This document shows, in pieces, positions 16,997 through 28,027 of a stretch of DNA of 59,327 nucleotides (positions within the stretch are counted from its first letter, which is position 1; every line of letters starts with the position of its first letter). The DNA comes from Schoenoplectus triqueter (taxonomy: Eukaryota; Streptophyta; Magnoliopsida; Poales; Cyperaceae): positions 1 through 59,327 of the forward strand of contig CAXKVV010002145.1 in NCBI GenBank assembly GCA_964058805.1, in the 5' to 3' direction. The translations under genes were made by a program, and so were the position numbers. The notes below the pieces were generated by a model. That model was not told the origin of the DNA and did no database searches. It saw only the letters and a list, made by a program, of their open reading frames with translations.

Positions 16997-19201
16997 ATGG
17001 AACCTGATCACAAGAGAACCCCAGGCGACCTGAGCGAGATCGACGCTCTAATGGAGGAGTCCGGCGGGGAGAGTCCGAGGTTTGAGCTAGATTTGGTTCG
17101 GAGGAAAGAGAACAAAGAGGAGGATTTGAGTAAGAGGAAGCTCGGTTTTCGCGAAATGGACGTCTCTGTAAAAATTGATGGTGAGGGGGAAAATGCTAGC
17201 TTTGAGGACGAAAGAGAAGATCGCCAACAGGCCTCTCCCCAGCCAGAGCCAGTCTCTACTCACGTGAGATCGTTTTCTTTGTTTTTTTTTTCGTTGTAGT
17301 AATATTTTGTATTGCTAATTCAAACTCCACGGTGTAAATCCTAACTTATATATGCTATGGTTCTTGAATATCGACTTAAATTATTGTGGTTAAATTGGTA
17401 AAAACATTTGAGAGTGAATGTAGCTGGTGATTGGTGTCAATTTTTCTATATTTGTTTAGGATCTATGTTTGAATTAAGTCGTAATATTCTATAGCTTTCA
17501 TGAAATGTTAGTGCTTCAGTTTCAACAACACGTAGAACAGATGCTACTTTTGGGGCTGGTTTTTGAAACTGAGTTGTGACTCGAAATGATACATGTGTGT
17601 CTCTGAATCCTTTTCCTAGTGGGCTTTTATCGGGTAGGGGTTAGGAATTTTTCTCTTTCGTTTTGCTTCTGTGTGTTTGTAAGTTAACAGTTTCAGCAAT
17701 GAAACCGGCTCAAGTGCCTTTTTTTTCAAAAAAAAAGGAAGTAGCATTTTCTCCCAGTTATTACTTTTTTAGTGAACAAAAATATGATTATAAAAAAAAT
17801 AGGTATTATACAGCATGACGCTAGAATGATAATATTTTTGTTTACTTGTTTTTATGATTGCAATATGGTAATATTGATACTAATTTTATAAGTCTTAAGT
17901 TTATTTAAAAAAGGTTGGATAATCAGAAACATCTCTAACTAAAATGGCATCCATTTCAAGTTATGCTTCGATTTGTAGTTCAATCTCTGTTTTGCCCCCT
18001 TGTATTTATAATTTTCAAGTCTTACACTCTCAGCCAGAGAGAATCATCATTTTTCATTCAAAATTACTTCCACTTTGTACAGGAGGTGCCAATAATAGAC
18101 ATCCCAGTTGAGGTTTCAAGGAGACCGTGTTCGGAGTACAAAGATAGGTTAATTGAAGAGCTGAAGAGACCATTTGATGATTGTGAGTATAGAGAACTGA
18201 TGGAGAAGTCAGCTCTTAGGACTAAAAAGATTGTCTATAAGGAGTTGCATTCCATGGAAAATGGTGTAGAGACGGAGGCAGCTCCTAGATTGACAGAAAG
18301 ACCCATAGAGACAGAAAAGGACAGTAAATCCTTCTTCGACTGGTATCCTGGTAAAGTTCATATTTTTTTTTTCGAATTTATTTCCTAAAATATATACTAC
18401 CATGCTGATTTTGGGTGGGTCATGTGTGGATCTCCACTAAAGCTATACTATTCACTCCAAGACCCCGAGCAAAACAGATTATTGAAGTTATATTTAAAAA
18501 AAAAGTTTCTTATCATTTGTCAAGAATCAAGATGATATTTCCTTCCATGATAGCTCCATTAGAAAAATTGGAACATCCAACTGGTTAGCTTCTTTGGACA
18601 GGAACTCCAAAATTATTTACTAATAAAGTGACAAATGCTTTTTTTTTCCTCTCTCTACTAAAGAGGTGGAGAGGATGGTTCAAATAGCAGAACCTGGTCG
18701 TCGTTTGACTCTCCTGAGAGGTTTTTTCTTTTGGCTGCAGGTACTAATTTACTTTTTTAATTTTTTTTTTCAGTTTTTCCACCTTTCTTTTCTTTGCGCT
18801 GTAACCATGAAGAATGCTGGTTAGCTTTTTGTAGTTACTCATAAAAGGTTCGCTTCAATTGTAACCTCATTTCTCAGTAATGTACCTGGCCAGGTGCATT
18901 TCTGGCATATTATCACCTGGACTGGTGGGCAAAACAAGGGGTTACTTATTTTGTTTGATTTAAGCTTCTACTTATGTTTATCATAAGTACTATTTTCATA
19001 AAAAAGTTTCTTCCAAGAGTTGCAGCCCTCAGGCCAGTCTTTACTGGTAATCTCATATGGTTAAACCTATAACTACTTGGTCTTTTATAGAACAAAATAT
19101 ATCAGATAGGTTTATGAGTTTGGTTTTTGTAGAACTGCAGTTGGGAGCAATCTTTCAAGCCATGGCACAAGTGGTACAAAGGATCCAAGACACCATCATA
19201 A
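16997..19201 (+). CDS. Conserved plant protein of unknown function (226 aa, four exons)
   Basis: Exons 16997-17263, 18083-18350, 18664-18740 and 19133-19201 join in phase at GT-AG sites and give 226 residues. Exon 1 encodes a strongly acidic and basic, probably disordered N-terminus with no signal peptide. Exon 2 encodes EVPIIDIPVEVSRRPC and a charged stretch ending FFDWYP. Exon 3 encodes MVQIAEPGRRLTLLRGFFFW. Exon 4 is short and Trp-rich (SWEQSFKPWHKWYKG). The segment EPGRRLTLLRGFFFWLQ looks like the conserved core; it recalls small plant proteins sometimes annotated 'LETM1-like', but no LETM1 domain is visible and I do not assign a function. The splice model is my reading; the exon 3 acceptor has a second AG two bases downstream. 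Confidence 0.7.
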
Positions 19202-20805
19202 TGATTCTGTGACAGCAGGATAATATGGCAATTGATAGTTTTCACCTATCTACATCTTGACTTGGTTAGTGTGGCAAATAGTGAATTTTATGGAGTTTGT
19301 AGTTTTAGGATGCTTGTGTGTTGCGTGTTTGTTGCCATGTATCTCTATAATTTTTTGTAGTAGGCCATGTATCTCTATAATTAAAAGTAAGATATGCACT
19401 CCATTCCAACTATCTGATATTAAATTAGTATTGTACTTGGAACAGTGGTGAAACTTTGTTCACATATGATTGTACTGTGCATCGAATTAGAAAATACATA
19501 ATTACATACCTCAATTCAAATTAAAGAAGCAAATAGTCATCCACCTATCGTTAAAAAAAGCATAATTCTGGCCAATATTGTCAAATCAGAGGAGGATATA
19601 TTTTTACCCATGTATATAATACAAGCGCCAGTCCTCATAAACAATCCCCAAGTGAAATCCACAAATAGAAAAATTAGACTTTACAGCCTCCCATACCTCT
19701 GCATAGTTATTAGCCAAGAAGTTTAGCTTTTTGCAACCTCAATTTTAGAATTTGAGTGATGATGCCAGTATTGCAGAATCAAAATTCCTTCTGATTGTTG
19801 TTTTCAAAATAAATGCACACCAGAAGAATTCAGTTGGTGAGCTCACTAATATATAAATTCAGTTATTCAAGGTTGTTAATTGAATAGTGTGCTCTCTCTC
19901 TGTACCAGTCAATGTTGTATTAGAAAAAAAACGGGCAAACAATGAAAGAGCAAAAGAATACAAAAATCATCAAAAAAGGTATAGTGGGCTCAGGTGTTGG
20001 GATTATTTGTTACATCTTTTGAATGCACTCTCTTATAAAGAAAACTCCTAGTCTTTCCAGTCAAATGGAATTAATTAATAAACATACCCATTTGGTGCTA
20101 AAAGGACCTACTCATGTTTCTAAAATCAGCTATTCTCCAATACAGGAATTAAACAGAGAATCATCAGATCACATTCACACCAAAACTTCTTTTTTGTGTT
20201 TAGATATATCAGACATGTTATTGGTTTTTGATAGATAACTTATATTTGCCAATGTGTCAATAGGCGAGATCTTTGATAGAATCAATTAAGAGAGTGGGGC
20301 TTACATAGTGACAACATGGCCATCAAATGTGTAGAGAATGCTAGTAGCTCTAGTGAAGTATAGAACCATCTTAGTTGTATCTGAGTGCTTCACTCCTGCA
20401 ATCTACAAATTTACAACAAGAATTTCAAAACAGAAAGAAAATAGAAGGGATTAATATAGGAACCCATGACAAATAATTAACAAAAAAAAAAAAATCCAAG
20501 ATTAAGAAAAACTGTTTTTTAGCTTTAAGTTGATTAAGAAAAACATAAAAGAGCAGATTAAGTGATAGGGGTATTTTATTCATTAAGAAAAGACTGAAAA
20601 TGTTGAACATTACTGAACGGATTTAGTTTATACGTTCTTTATAATATAATATAAATAGTGTAGATAAACTATAAATTATTATGAATTTAAATAAAGAAAG
20701 TAAAAAAAGGTCTAATGAATGTGGCGGGATGGAAGTAAAATCAAAGTTGTCTATACATATTTATTGAGAATACAAATTACGCGTCAAGCAAAATTATCCA
20801 TAAAG
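19202..20805. other. Intergenic sequence
   Basis: The 3' flank of the preceding gene, then AT-rich DNA. One isolated exon-like segment on the minus strand (20305-20395) is listed separately; nothing else recognised. Confidence 0.5.
20305..20395 (-). other. Orphan exon-like segment
   Basis: A 91-base stretch with acceptor ATTGCAG and donor GTAAGC reads without stop as VKHSDTTKMVLYFTRATSIL then YTFDGHVVT. Splice sites at both edges and protein-like composition suggest an exon of a lost or fragmented gene. No partner exons found nearby; family not recognised. Confidence 0.35.
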
Positions 20806-21196
20806 TAGGGGTGTCACCCGATTCGATCTGAACCCGACCCGACTTGATATGATCCAAAAATAAATGGGTCGAATATGGGTTAAATTTTTTTGACCTGAAT
20901 CGAATCAGGCCGGGTTTGATCAATCCGACCCAATTAATTATATTTTTTTAAATAATTTTATGATTTAGTACTAATTAAAGCATAAATATATACTAATTAA
21001 GATTAATTATAAATTAATCAATTTATTGCTTAAAATTATATAAAAAAATTTAATAAAATATTTAATTATTTTACACGGGTCGGGTCGGATATGAGTTAAG
21101 ATTTTTTGACCCGAATTTAATCGGGTCGGGTTCAGATCGAATAAAAAAATAATAAAATAATATGACTAACCCGAATCCGACTCATTGAGACCCCTG
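20806..21196. mobile_element. hAT-like MITE with GGGTCG-type subterminal repeats
   Basis: Begins TAGGGGTGTCACCCG and ends TTGAGACCCCTG. Both ends carry multiple ACCCGACCC or GGGTCGGGT words around an AT-rich core. The target duplication is not clean (CCATAAAG against CATAGAAG). Same superfamily as 33721-34146 and 37773-38157. Confidence 0.7.
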
Positions 21197-22257
21197 CATA
21201 GAAGTGAAACAATTAAACTTGTCGTGCTAACAAAAAAAGTATTTGTGTCAATTAATATTGAAACATTTTTTTTCCATTTTTTAGTGTTCTTTATTTTCTC
21301 CCAAAAAATAATATACTGTTAGGATTTTACTGTATGGTCGTGATCCTCTAGTGAATCTCAAATATAAATTATATTATCTTGATCCATACTTTCGGTCTTC
21401 CAGAGAGACACAACCTCGTTGATTACCAGACTCTTTTAGCCTTCCAGCGAACTTCCTCTAATCCGATGGAGTGATTGAGAGGACCGACGTCGACAATTTC
21501 TTCTCTTCTGAAAGTGTGTTAAGAGAGAGATGGATCTGTTGGGAAACGAAAGAGTGACAGAAAATAAGGAAAATGAGAGTAATTTCAAAAACAATAGTAT
21601 CCCTGCATATATATATATATATAGATGCCCATATCACTGAGTGCAGTTATATCTTAATGAGTCCATATCGGATCCAGATTCTCTCTTAACGGAATCGCTG
21701 CTTAATCAAAAAACTATCTATAGTTGTGTTCTCCAGGGACCAATAACATAATTGTATTATTATCAGACTTTATATAATTCAGACCACCACTAAATCATAA
21801 AGTTATTAATACGCATTCTACACATTAAATGGCTCAGTTCTCATGACATATAATAAACCCGATATAAAATTTGATCACTTCATTACGGATATAATTTAAC
21901 ATTTCATACATATTATAATTAATAATAATTTATTACATATAAACTAATACATATTGTAATTAATAATAATTAATTCCGACATATACTTCTCATCATATAG
22001 GGAAACACAACTTGTTGGAAACAGCAAAAAAAAAAAGAATCCAAATTCCAACGAATGAATAGCAGAAAAAAAAGTAAAATAAAAACAAAGGAACATTTTT
22101 CCTATCGCTCATGTTTAATTGGAGGGTGTTTGGGCCTGTATTTCGCATATGCATCCTTAATTTGGGCTGGCTTCAGCAGACAACAGCAATTTGTGCAGTA
22201 ACAAACAACAAGAAAAAAAAAATCTTGAAATACAGGGGTACCAAGCTTTCTAATTGC
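21197..22257. other. Upstream region of SKP1-like gene A
   Basis: No gene seen. Contains a short (AT)n run near 21608. The block about 21317-22020 begins TGTTAGGATTTTAC and has mixed composition that could be an old LTR, but no second copy or primer site is visible. Confidence 0.4.
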
Positions 22258-22264
22258 TATATAA
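22258..22264 (+). promoter_or_regulatory. TATA box of SKP1-like gene A
   Basis: TATATAAG context about 160 bases before the ATG. Confidence 0.65.
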
Positions 22265-22320
22265 GATCATAATTCAGGTCTGAGCTCGCAACCCATAAAT
22301 CAACCAAGATCCTAAAGATC

Positions 22321-22358
22321 TCTCTCTATCTCTCTATCTCTCTATCTCTTCCTCTCTA
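22321..22358 (+). repeat. CT/TCTA-rich leader tract
   Basis: Repeats of CTCTCTAT in the presumed 5'UTR of SKP1-like gene A; pyrimidine tracts are common in plant leaders. Confidence 0.8.
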
Positions 22359-22419
22359 GATCTTTTTATTCCCCTTCAGATTTCTATTACTCCCTCCACA
22401 TTAACCAGAAAACAGCAAG

Positions 22420-22923
22420 ATGGTCACGCTCAAGAGCAGCGATGGGGAGGAGTTTGAAGTGTCTGAGGAGGTGGCAATGCAGTGCAAGGCAATCAGCCCC
22501 TTGATTGAAGATGGCTGGGATCAAATCCCCATCCCGCTGTACAATGTCACTGCAAAGATCCTTAGAAAGGTGATCGAATACTGTGAGCAGCATGTCAATG
22601 CAGCACATGCATTCGAGACGGAGATGAAGAAAGCCGAGGAAGATAGCAGCACCACGCCGGCTTCATCAAGGATGTCTGCTGAGGAGTTGCGCAACTGGGA
22701 CAAGCAATTTGTGGATGTCGATCAGGAGACCCTTTACGAGCTTTTCATGGCTGCTGACTATCTCGACATCAACAGCCTGCTGCATCTGGCATGCCAAAAG
22801 GTGGCTGACATGATCAAGGGGAAGAGTCCCAATGAGATCCGTCAGATATTACACATAAAAAATGACTTCACTGATGAGGAGGAACAAAGGATTTTCCTCG
22901 AGGACCGGTGGGCTTCTTACTGA
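22420..22923 (+). CDS. SKP1-like protein A (ASK family), 167 aa
   Basis: SCF ubiquitin-ligase adaptor that links cullin 1 to F-box proteins. A single exon encodes 167 residues, close to the family norm of 150-170. The Skp1 POZ fold spans about 1-65 (MVTLKSSDGEEFEVSEEVA, IPLYNV, KVIEYC). An acidic linker of about 25 residues follows, then the Skp1 dimerisation/F-box-binding domain from about 95 ([35 protein letters not shown]). The C-terminus reads EDRWASY where most plant SKP1 proteins end in WAFE, so the last F-box-contacting turn is altered. It has its own TATA box and CT-rich leader. It faces gene B tail to tail, 0.9 kb apart; the two are well diverged. Confidence 0.96.
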   Translation: MVTLKSSDGEEFEVSEEVAMQCKAISPLIEDGWDQIPIPLYNVTAKILRKVIEYCEQHVNAAHAFETEMKKAEEDSSTTPASSRMSAEELRNWDKQFVDVDQETLYELFMAADYLDINSLLHLACQKVADMIKGKSPNEIRQILHIKNDFTDEEEQRIFLEDRWASY

Positions 22924-23817
22924 AGAAATCTTTTGCATCTCCTGCTTTAATTGGGTTCAAGATTGTGTCTTTAATTATCAAGCAACTGATTTTTCTTCTA
23001 GGTTTTAGCAGTATGTTTCCAGGATTGTGTCTTTTAGGTGATCTCATATATAGCTAGTTAGTCTCATTTTACTTCTCTTTTCCATCATGATCATGGGGGC
23101 CAGCTTGACGGGTACAAGAAATATAGTTCTAACATTGCGGTTTGTTAATTTTTCTTTTTCAAGATTTAGTTGTAATACGTGCTGTGAAAAAGAAATATAA
23201 ATGTTCATCCAATTAGTTCTTTTCTCTAATAAGTAATTTGATTGAATTTTCAGTTCATAAAAAATAGCTATTACAATGTAAAATTCATCTATGTATGAGA
23301 CAATGACTGTAACTCCATAGTTGGATCTCTTTTACAACCGACGCATACAAAATTCCATCACTGCATTAGAATCTTTGTTAAATTAGAGTTTCAAGCATCT
23401 TTTAAGAAATCAACAAAGAATTCCAACAGTTAAAATGAGTTTAAACAAAAGAATAATATTATTCTCTATTTCATGTTTTATATATTAGTAAATTCCAACA
23501 GTTAAAATTAGTTTAAACAAAAGAGATGCATAAAAACAACAGACACCTGAATAAAATAAGCTCAAGCAACAACTAAAGATGTGCTACTAAAATATCTTTA
23601 AAAGATATCATAGGTCACAAAACCAAGCACCTGGATTATTAATTAATATACGCATAAAAAATCATCTGCAAACAACTGCAATAGATGCATGATAGATAAA
23701 CTGACAAGCTGATGCAACATAGGACATACATAACGGCTTGTCAAGAAACACTAATTAAGAAATCAACGAAGCAAATTAAGAAACGTTAATTAGAAAGATT
23801 AAGATTATGAATCTTCT
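22924..23817. other. Convergent intergenic region between the SKP1-like genes
   Basis: Holds the 3' flanks of both genes. TTCCAACAGTTAAAAT followed by GAGTTTAAACAAAAGA (near 23419) recurs with small changes at about 23492, a local direct duplication of roughly 35 bases. Confidence 0.55.
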
Positions 23818-24297
23818 TCACTTAAAGGCCCACTCGTTCTCACGGCGGATCTCCTCCTCTTCTTCAGGAGTGAAGTCGTTTAATATATTAAAGGTCTTGC
23901 GAATTTCTTCCGGCTGCTTCCCCTTTATCATGTCTGCCACCTTTTGACATGCTAGGTCAAGTAAATCCTGTATATCGAGATAATTAGCAGCCAATAGAAG
24001 ATCGTGCAGAGTTTCAATATCAACATTAAGAAACTCTTCATCCCACTCCTTCAGCTTTGCCTCAGCCGATCTCCCCTTGTCCTTTTTCTGTGCCTCGCTG
24101 TCATGCTTTGTGCAGTACTCGATGACTTTTGAGAGGGTCTTGGAGTCGACATTGTACAGAGGGATGGTGTTTTGAGCACAGTCATCTTCAATCAAGTAGC
24201 GGACGATCTGGAAGTGCATCGCCACGGCCTCATGCACCACAAACTCCATTCTATCGGAACTCCGAAGAGTGACCGTCTTCTTGTTGTCATCCGCCAT
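23818..24297 (-). CDS. SKP1-like protein B (ASK family), 159 aa
   Basis: Second SCF adaptor, intronless. I start at the ATG at 24297 ([15 protein letters not shown]) rather than an in-frame ATG 45 bases upstream, whose extension is Lys-rich and unlike the family. POZ domain from about residue 8 to 65 ([38 protein letters not shown]), a shorter linker than gene A, then the F-box-binding domain ([35 protein letters not shown]) ending NEWAFK, near the canonical WAFE tail. The POZ part is unusual: [17 protein letters not shown] replaces the more typical CQTIKHMIEDDCAD-like segment. TATATAA lies about 120 bases upstream. Confidence 0.95.
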   Translation of the reverse strand: MADDNKKTVTLRSSDRMEFVVHEAVAMHFQIVRYLIEDDCAQNTIPLYNVDSKTLSKVIEYCTKHDSEAQKKDKGRSAEAKLKEWDEEFLNVDIETLHDLLLAANYLDIQDLLDLACQKVADMIKGKQPEEIRKTFNILNDFTPEEEEEIRRENEWAFK

Positions 24298-24413
24298 TAG
24301 TTTTTTTTTTTCTTTTGAAAGGAAGAAATTTGGAGGAAGCAATTGAAGTTTGAGGGACAGGGAAGATGAGAACTCTGGTTTGTGAATACAAATTTATCTT
24401 GAAACTTGTGGCA

Positions 24414-24420
24414 TTATATA
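24414..24420 (-). promoter_or_regulatory. TATA box of SKP1-like gene B
   Basis: CTCTATATAATGCC on the minus strand, about 117 bases before the ATG. Confidence 0.6.
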
Positions 24421-25925
24421 GAGCATAATGGTAAAATTAGCATTTCTTTTTTGGTCTTTATTTCAGAAAAAAAGGACTTCCATATATTGACTTGCAAACT
24501 TATCTCTAAAAGGCCTAATTTAAACTGCTAGAATCTTAATTCGGCTGGATTCTTTTTTTATCCAGTTTATTTAGGGAAGTCATTACTTTAAGCGGATCGA
24601 TCGAGCAGGGGCAGTAGCAGCTTGCAAGGGATTATCTATATATTTTTGGTGTAGTATTGAAATCGTGACAAAATACTATTAAACTGTTAAGGGATAATTA
24701 ATAGTATCTTCAAATGTAACATGCTGATCGATTGCTCTTATGCTGAGAAGTGAGAATCCTTCGCTTTATGAATTAGGTAGATCTCACATTCTCAAGCATT
24801 TAGTTGTCTTCAACATTAATGAATGCACAATTTTGAAGTTTTGTTCTGACAACTCGGAATATCTCCTGATAACCCATTTTTTGTGAGATAGGTGTTCCAA
24901 GTTTTACAAAATCACACCTTTTTTTTATTAAATGTTAAACATAATCCCTATTATAAATATAATTTTAGCTCTTATGCTGAGATTAGAAATATTAATATTA
25001 ATTTGTACTTCACCATATCAAACTGATCTTACATGTAGCCGTCGTAGGGTATCGCTTAAAAGTCTTTGAAAACAAAACATCAATAACATGAAGAAAATAT
25101 AATTAACAAACCACTGGTTTAATATTGAACATAATGTATGCATAAATAGAGAGTATATCGGCAAAGCATATTCTGCTAAATTAGTTACGTACCCGCGCGT
25201 TGCGACGACTAATATCATTGTTCGGCACTTTATTTAAATGAGAGAGATATAATAACGAAATAAGATGGGTTAAACTTTTAGACTTTTTAACTATATCATA
25301 TCAATAATATTTTTTTTATCCTTTATATATTTTAAATATTTTCATCTATTTTGATCTAATGACTCATGAATAGTGTTTATCTTCATTTAAAATAGATGGG
25401 TATAATATACCTAAGTAAAATTTAACTTTAAATTTATAAATTAATAATTATCATATATTATCAAGTTTAACTATATTTTTACTATTATACTTATCTTTAA
25501 TATTTAAAAGGACTGTTCTTAAATTTTGGTTAATACAAAATTTTGATTGGAAATTTTTTAGTTTTCATATTTTTAATTATTAGTCTATCACTATTTTTTC
25601 ATCCTAGGGATCGCCCTTGTTTATATAAAAAAACAAATTAATCATACAAATGATACTTTTTTCTTTAAAAGATGGACCAATGAAACTAATGTGGTGCCAA
25701 AATGTACAAACATCCACAAATTGTTATTTTCTCCATACATTTGGTGATTAGATGATTTCTAATGGCTTTCCTCTCCCGTGATTTATATGCATTTGTGTAC
25801 CTATAATAGACGTAAAAATGTGATTACTTAATTAAGCCCATTAAAAATAAATAATATTGATTGTTGTCTTTTTATGTCAATTATCAACCAATTTAAAAAA
25901 AATAATCCTTAATTGAAATCACTCA
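24421..25925. other. Intergenic sequence with Helitron-like word
   Basis: AT-rich. TACCCGCGCGTTGCGACGAC at 25191-25210 resembles the GC-rich termini of plant Helitrons. ATTTAAAATAGATG and TATAATATAC around 25386-25410 recur near 46648-46672. No gene seen. Confidence 0.4.
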
Positions 25926-26370
25926 TGGTGTGTTTGGATGGTGTAGAATAACACTGTTCTAGGAATAGCAATACTGTTCCCGGGTTAGCAACCATCCAAA
26001 CACAAAATTGAAATCGAGAATAGCAGCAGAACAATGCTAATTCGCTAATCCATAGAAAACGTTGGGTTAGCGGATTAGCGTCCATGAGGGTAGTGAAAAT
26101 AATAAGAAATTTTTATTTTTCCTTTATATTAGTATGGATTAGTATTAAATAATAATTATTATTAAAAAATATTAAAACATAATTAATTATTTTAACTATT
26201 CTCTTCACTGTTCTCAAGTTACCATCCAAACAATATTTTACTAACCCGGAATAATAAAAATTAGCATTGTTCTCACATTTTCTGAGATATCACTAACCTC
26301 ACATTATTTTCAACTACTAACCCAAACAATGTTATTCTTTCACTAATTCTTTCACCATTCAAACACACCA
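25926..26370. mobile_element. MITE with TGGTGTGTTTGGATGGTG inverted ends
   Basis: 18-bp terminal inverted repeat with one mismatch (TGGTGTGTTTGGATGGTG against TGGTGTGTTTGAATGGTG). Inner words AACACTGTTCT, CGGGTTAGCAACCATCC and GGATTAGCG occur in both orientations. Target duplication not resolved, so the superfamily is open. Confidence 0.75.
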
Positions 26371-28027
26371 AAGTGAAAAAGCAAGAGAGAGATACTTTTT
26401 GGCAACTGGTGGATGAAATGGAGAGAATTATCAAAATTATTGAGTAATCTGAGATGTTCAAACAAGAGAAATTAATCAGATCTATTCTTCAAAGGGTATT
26501 TTTGTTAGTTGGATTCTCCATTCCTTAGTTGCATTCTCCTACTCTAATTAACTGTTCGGTAATGGTTTGGACCAATTAGTGACAATTTGTATAAAATTTT
26601 AATAAAGAATAATTATGTTTATGTTTTTCAATAAACAAAGGGAACATGTGTGAAATTTCCATGTCTTTTATTCATAATTTAAAGGGAATGAATAATGAAG
26701 TATTCGCAACTATTTGGAAAACAACGATATTTGTTTATTTAAAAATGCAGGGTCTTCAAGACTTTGGTGCAAATGTATGGCGGGTTTTATACTCCCCTCC
26801 TTTTTTTTTTGCAAAAATGCATTGGTACATTTAATTAAAAATAACTCCAGAATTCATATCTTTATTAATAAAAAAAATGGCAGCGTTAGGAATCTCATTT
26901 CTTTGAAAAAAAAAGAAATGAATAATAAAAAGCTCAAATATAAGCACTACATCGGTTAAGAAAACGTTTTTCTAAATATGAATGAGTAAATGAAACAAAA
27001 TAAAATTTATTTGATTTGGACAAACAATTTAGATGAAATTAATGAACATATATAAATCTTCCGAATGCAAACAGTGATTCCCACAGACAAAATAAAATGT
27101 GCTTTAGGAGATCACATAAATGGTAATAAATATACCATGGAGGATTTTTTAAGTGTGTGACAGAATTTGCAGATCCGAGTACATCTCGAAAAAGGAAATA
27201 TAAAGCAAATTTGCTTCGCATAGTAACAACGAAAGTCTCAAAACAAATTTCATGTTTAAAGTCTTGACAACTACTTATTTTAGCTCGTTTATCAGACAAA
27301 TCACACGAGAAAGAAATAAAAAGTAGAGCAATTATAGTTCTAAATTATATATTATTTTGTATAACAATTAAAATTGAGAGAAAATTATAACTTAAACATA
27401 AATGTTCATAGAGATAATAATATTATTTGATGAATAACTCAATCCGATGATTAATGTTAGCTCTAAAAATTTAATAAAAAAAATCTGAATTATTATAGAA
27501 TCAGAGCACTTACGTACTTAATAAGAAGTAGAGATAGATATAGAGATACATAAATAAATAAAAAGTTTTAAAAAAGAGTAACGCAGCAAGCTCAATCATA
27601 ATAAAAAGTAGGCCGCAAATCGCCAGTTTAATTTGAGAAATGATAACTAAAGGAGATATCAATACACAGTAATCGTTGGGCTCAAAGAAACCCTTCTAAT
27701 TGCATCGCTGCAAGTCTGATTTCTTACACAAAAAATAAACAACAACCAATAGTCTAGTACCATTACATGCAGTACAAATACCTGCTCAGCAAAAAAAAAA
27801 AAAGAAGAAACAAAATAGCAAATAGTGCGCACTGCTCATCTCACCAATTAATTAATCAATGATTTTTACCATGGCGATGTGCTTCAAATATTTTTAGATC
27901 TCCGTCCAGCGATCACTTAGACGCCGTGTTCTTGGAATCTCTAGTTCCCAGGTTTGCTTAGATTTCATGCTCTTAAGTCTTACCATGTTTGTCTGCTCCG
28001 CCTGAATGTATTGCTAATACTGGCAAT
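26371..28027. other. AT-rich intergenic sequence
   Basis: No gene or recognisable element. The 3' flank of the phosphopantetheinyl transferase relic begins near 28000. Confidence 0.5.

Noticed and set aside
21317..22020. Possible LTR beginning TGTTAGGATT
   Set aside because: No second LTR, primer-binding site, polypurine tract or flanking duplication could be found.
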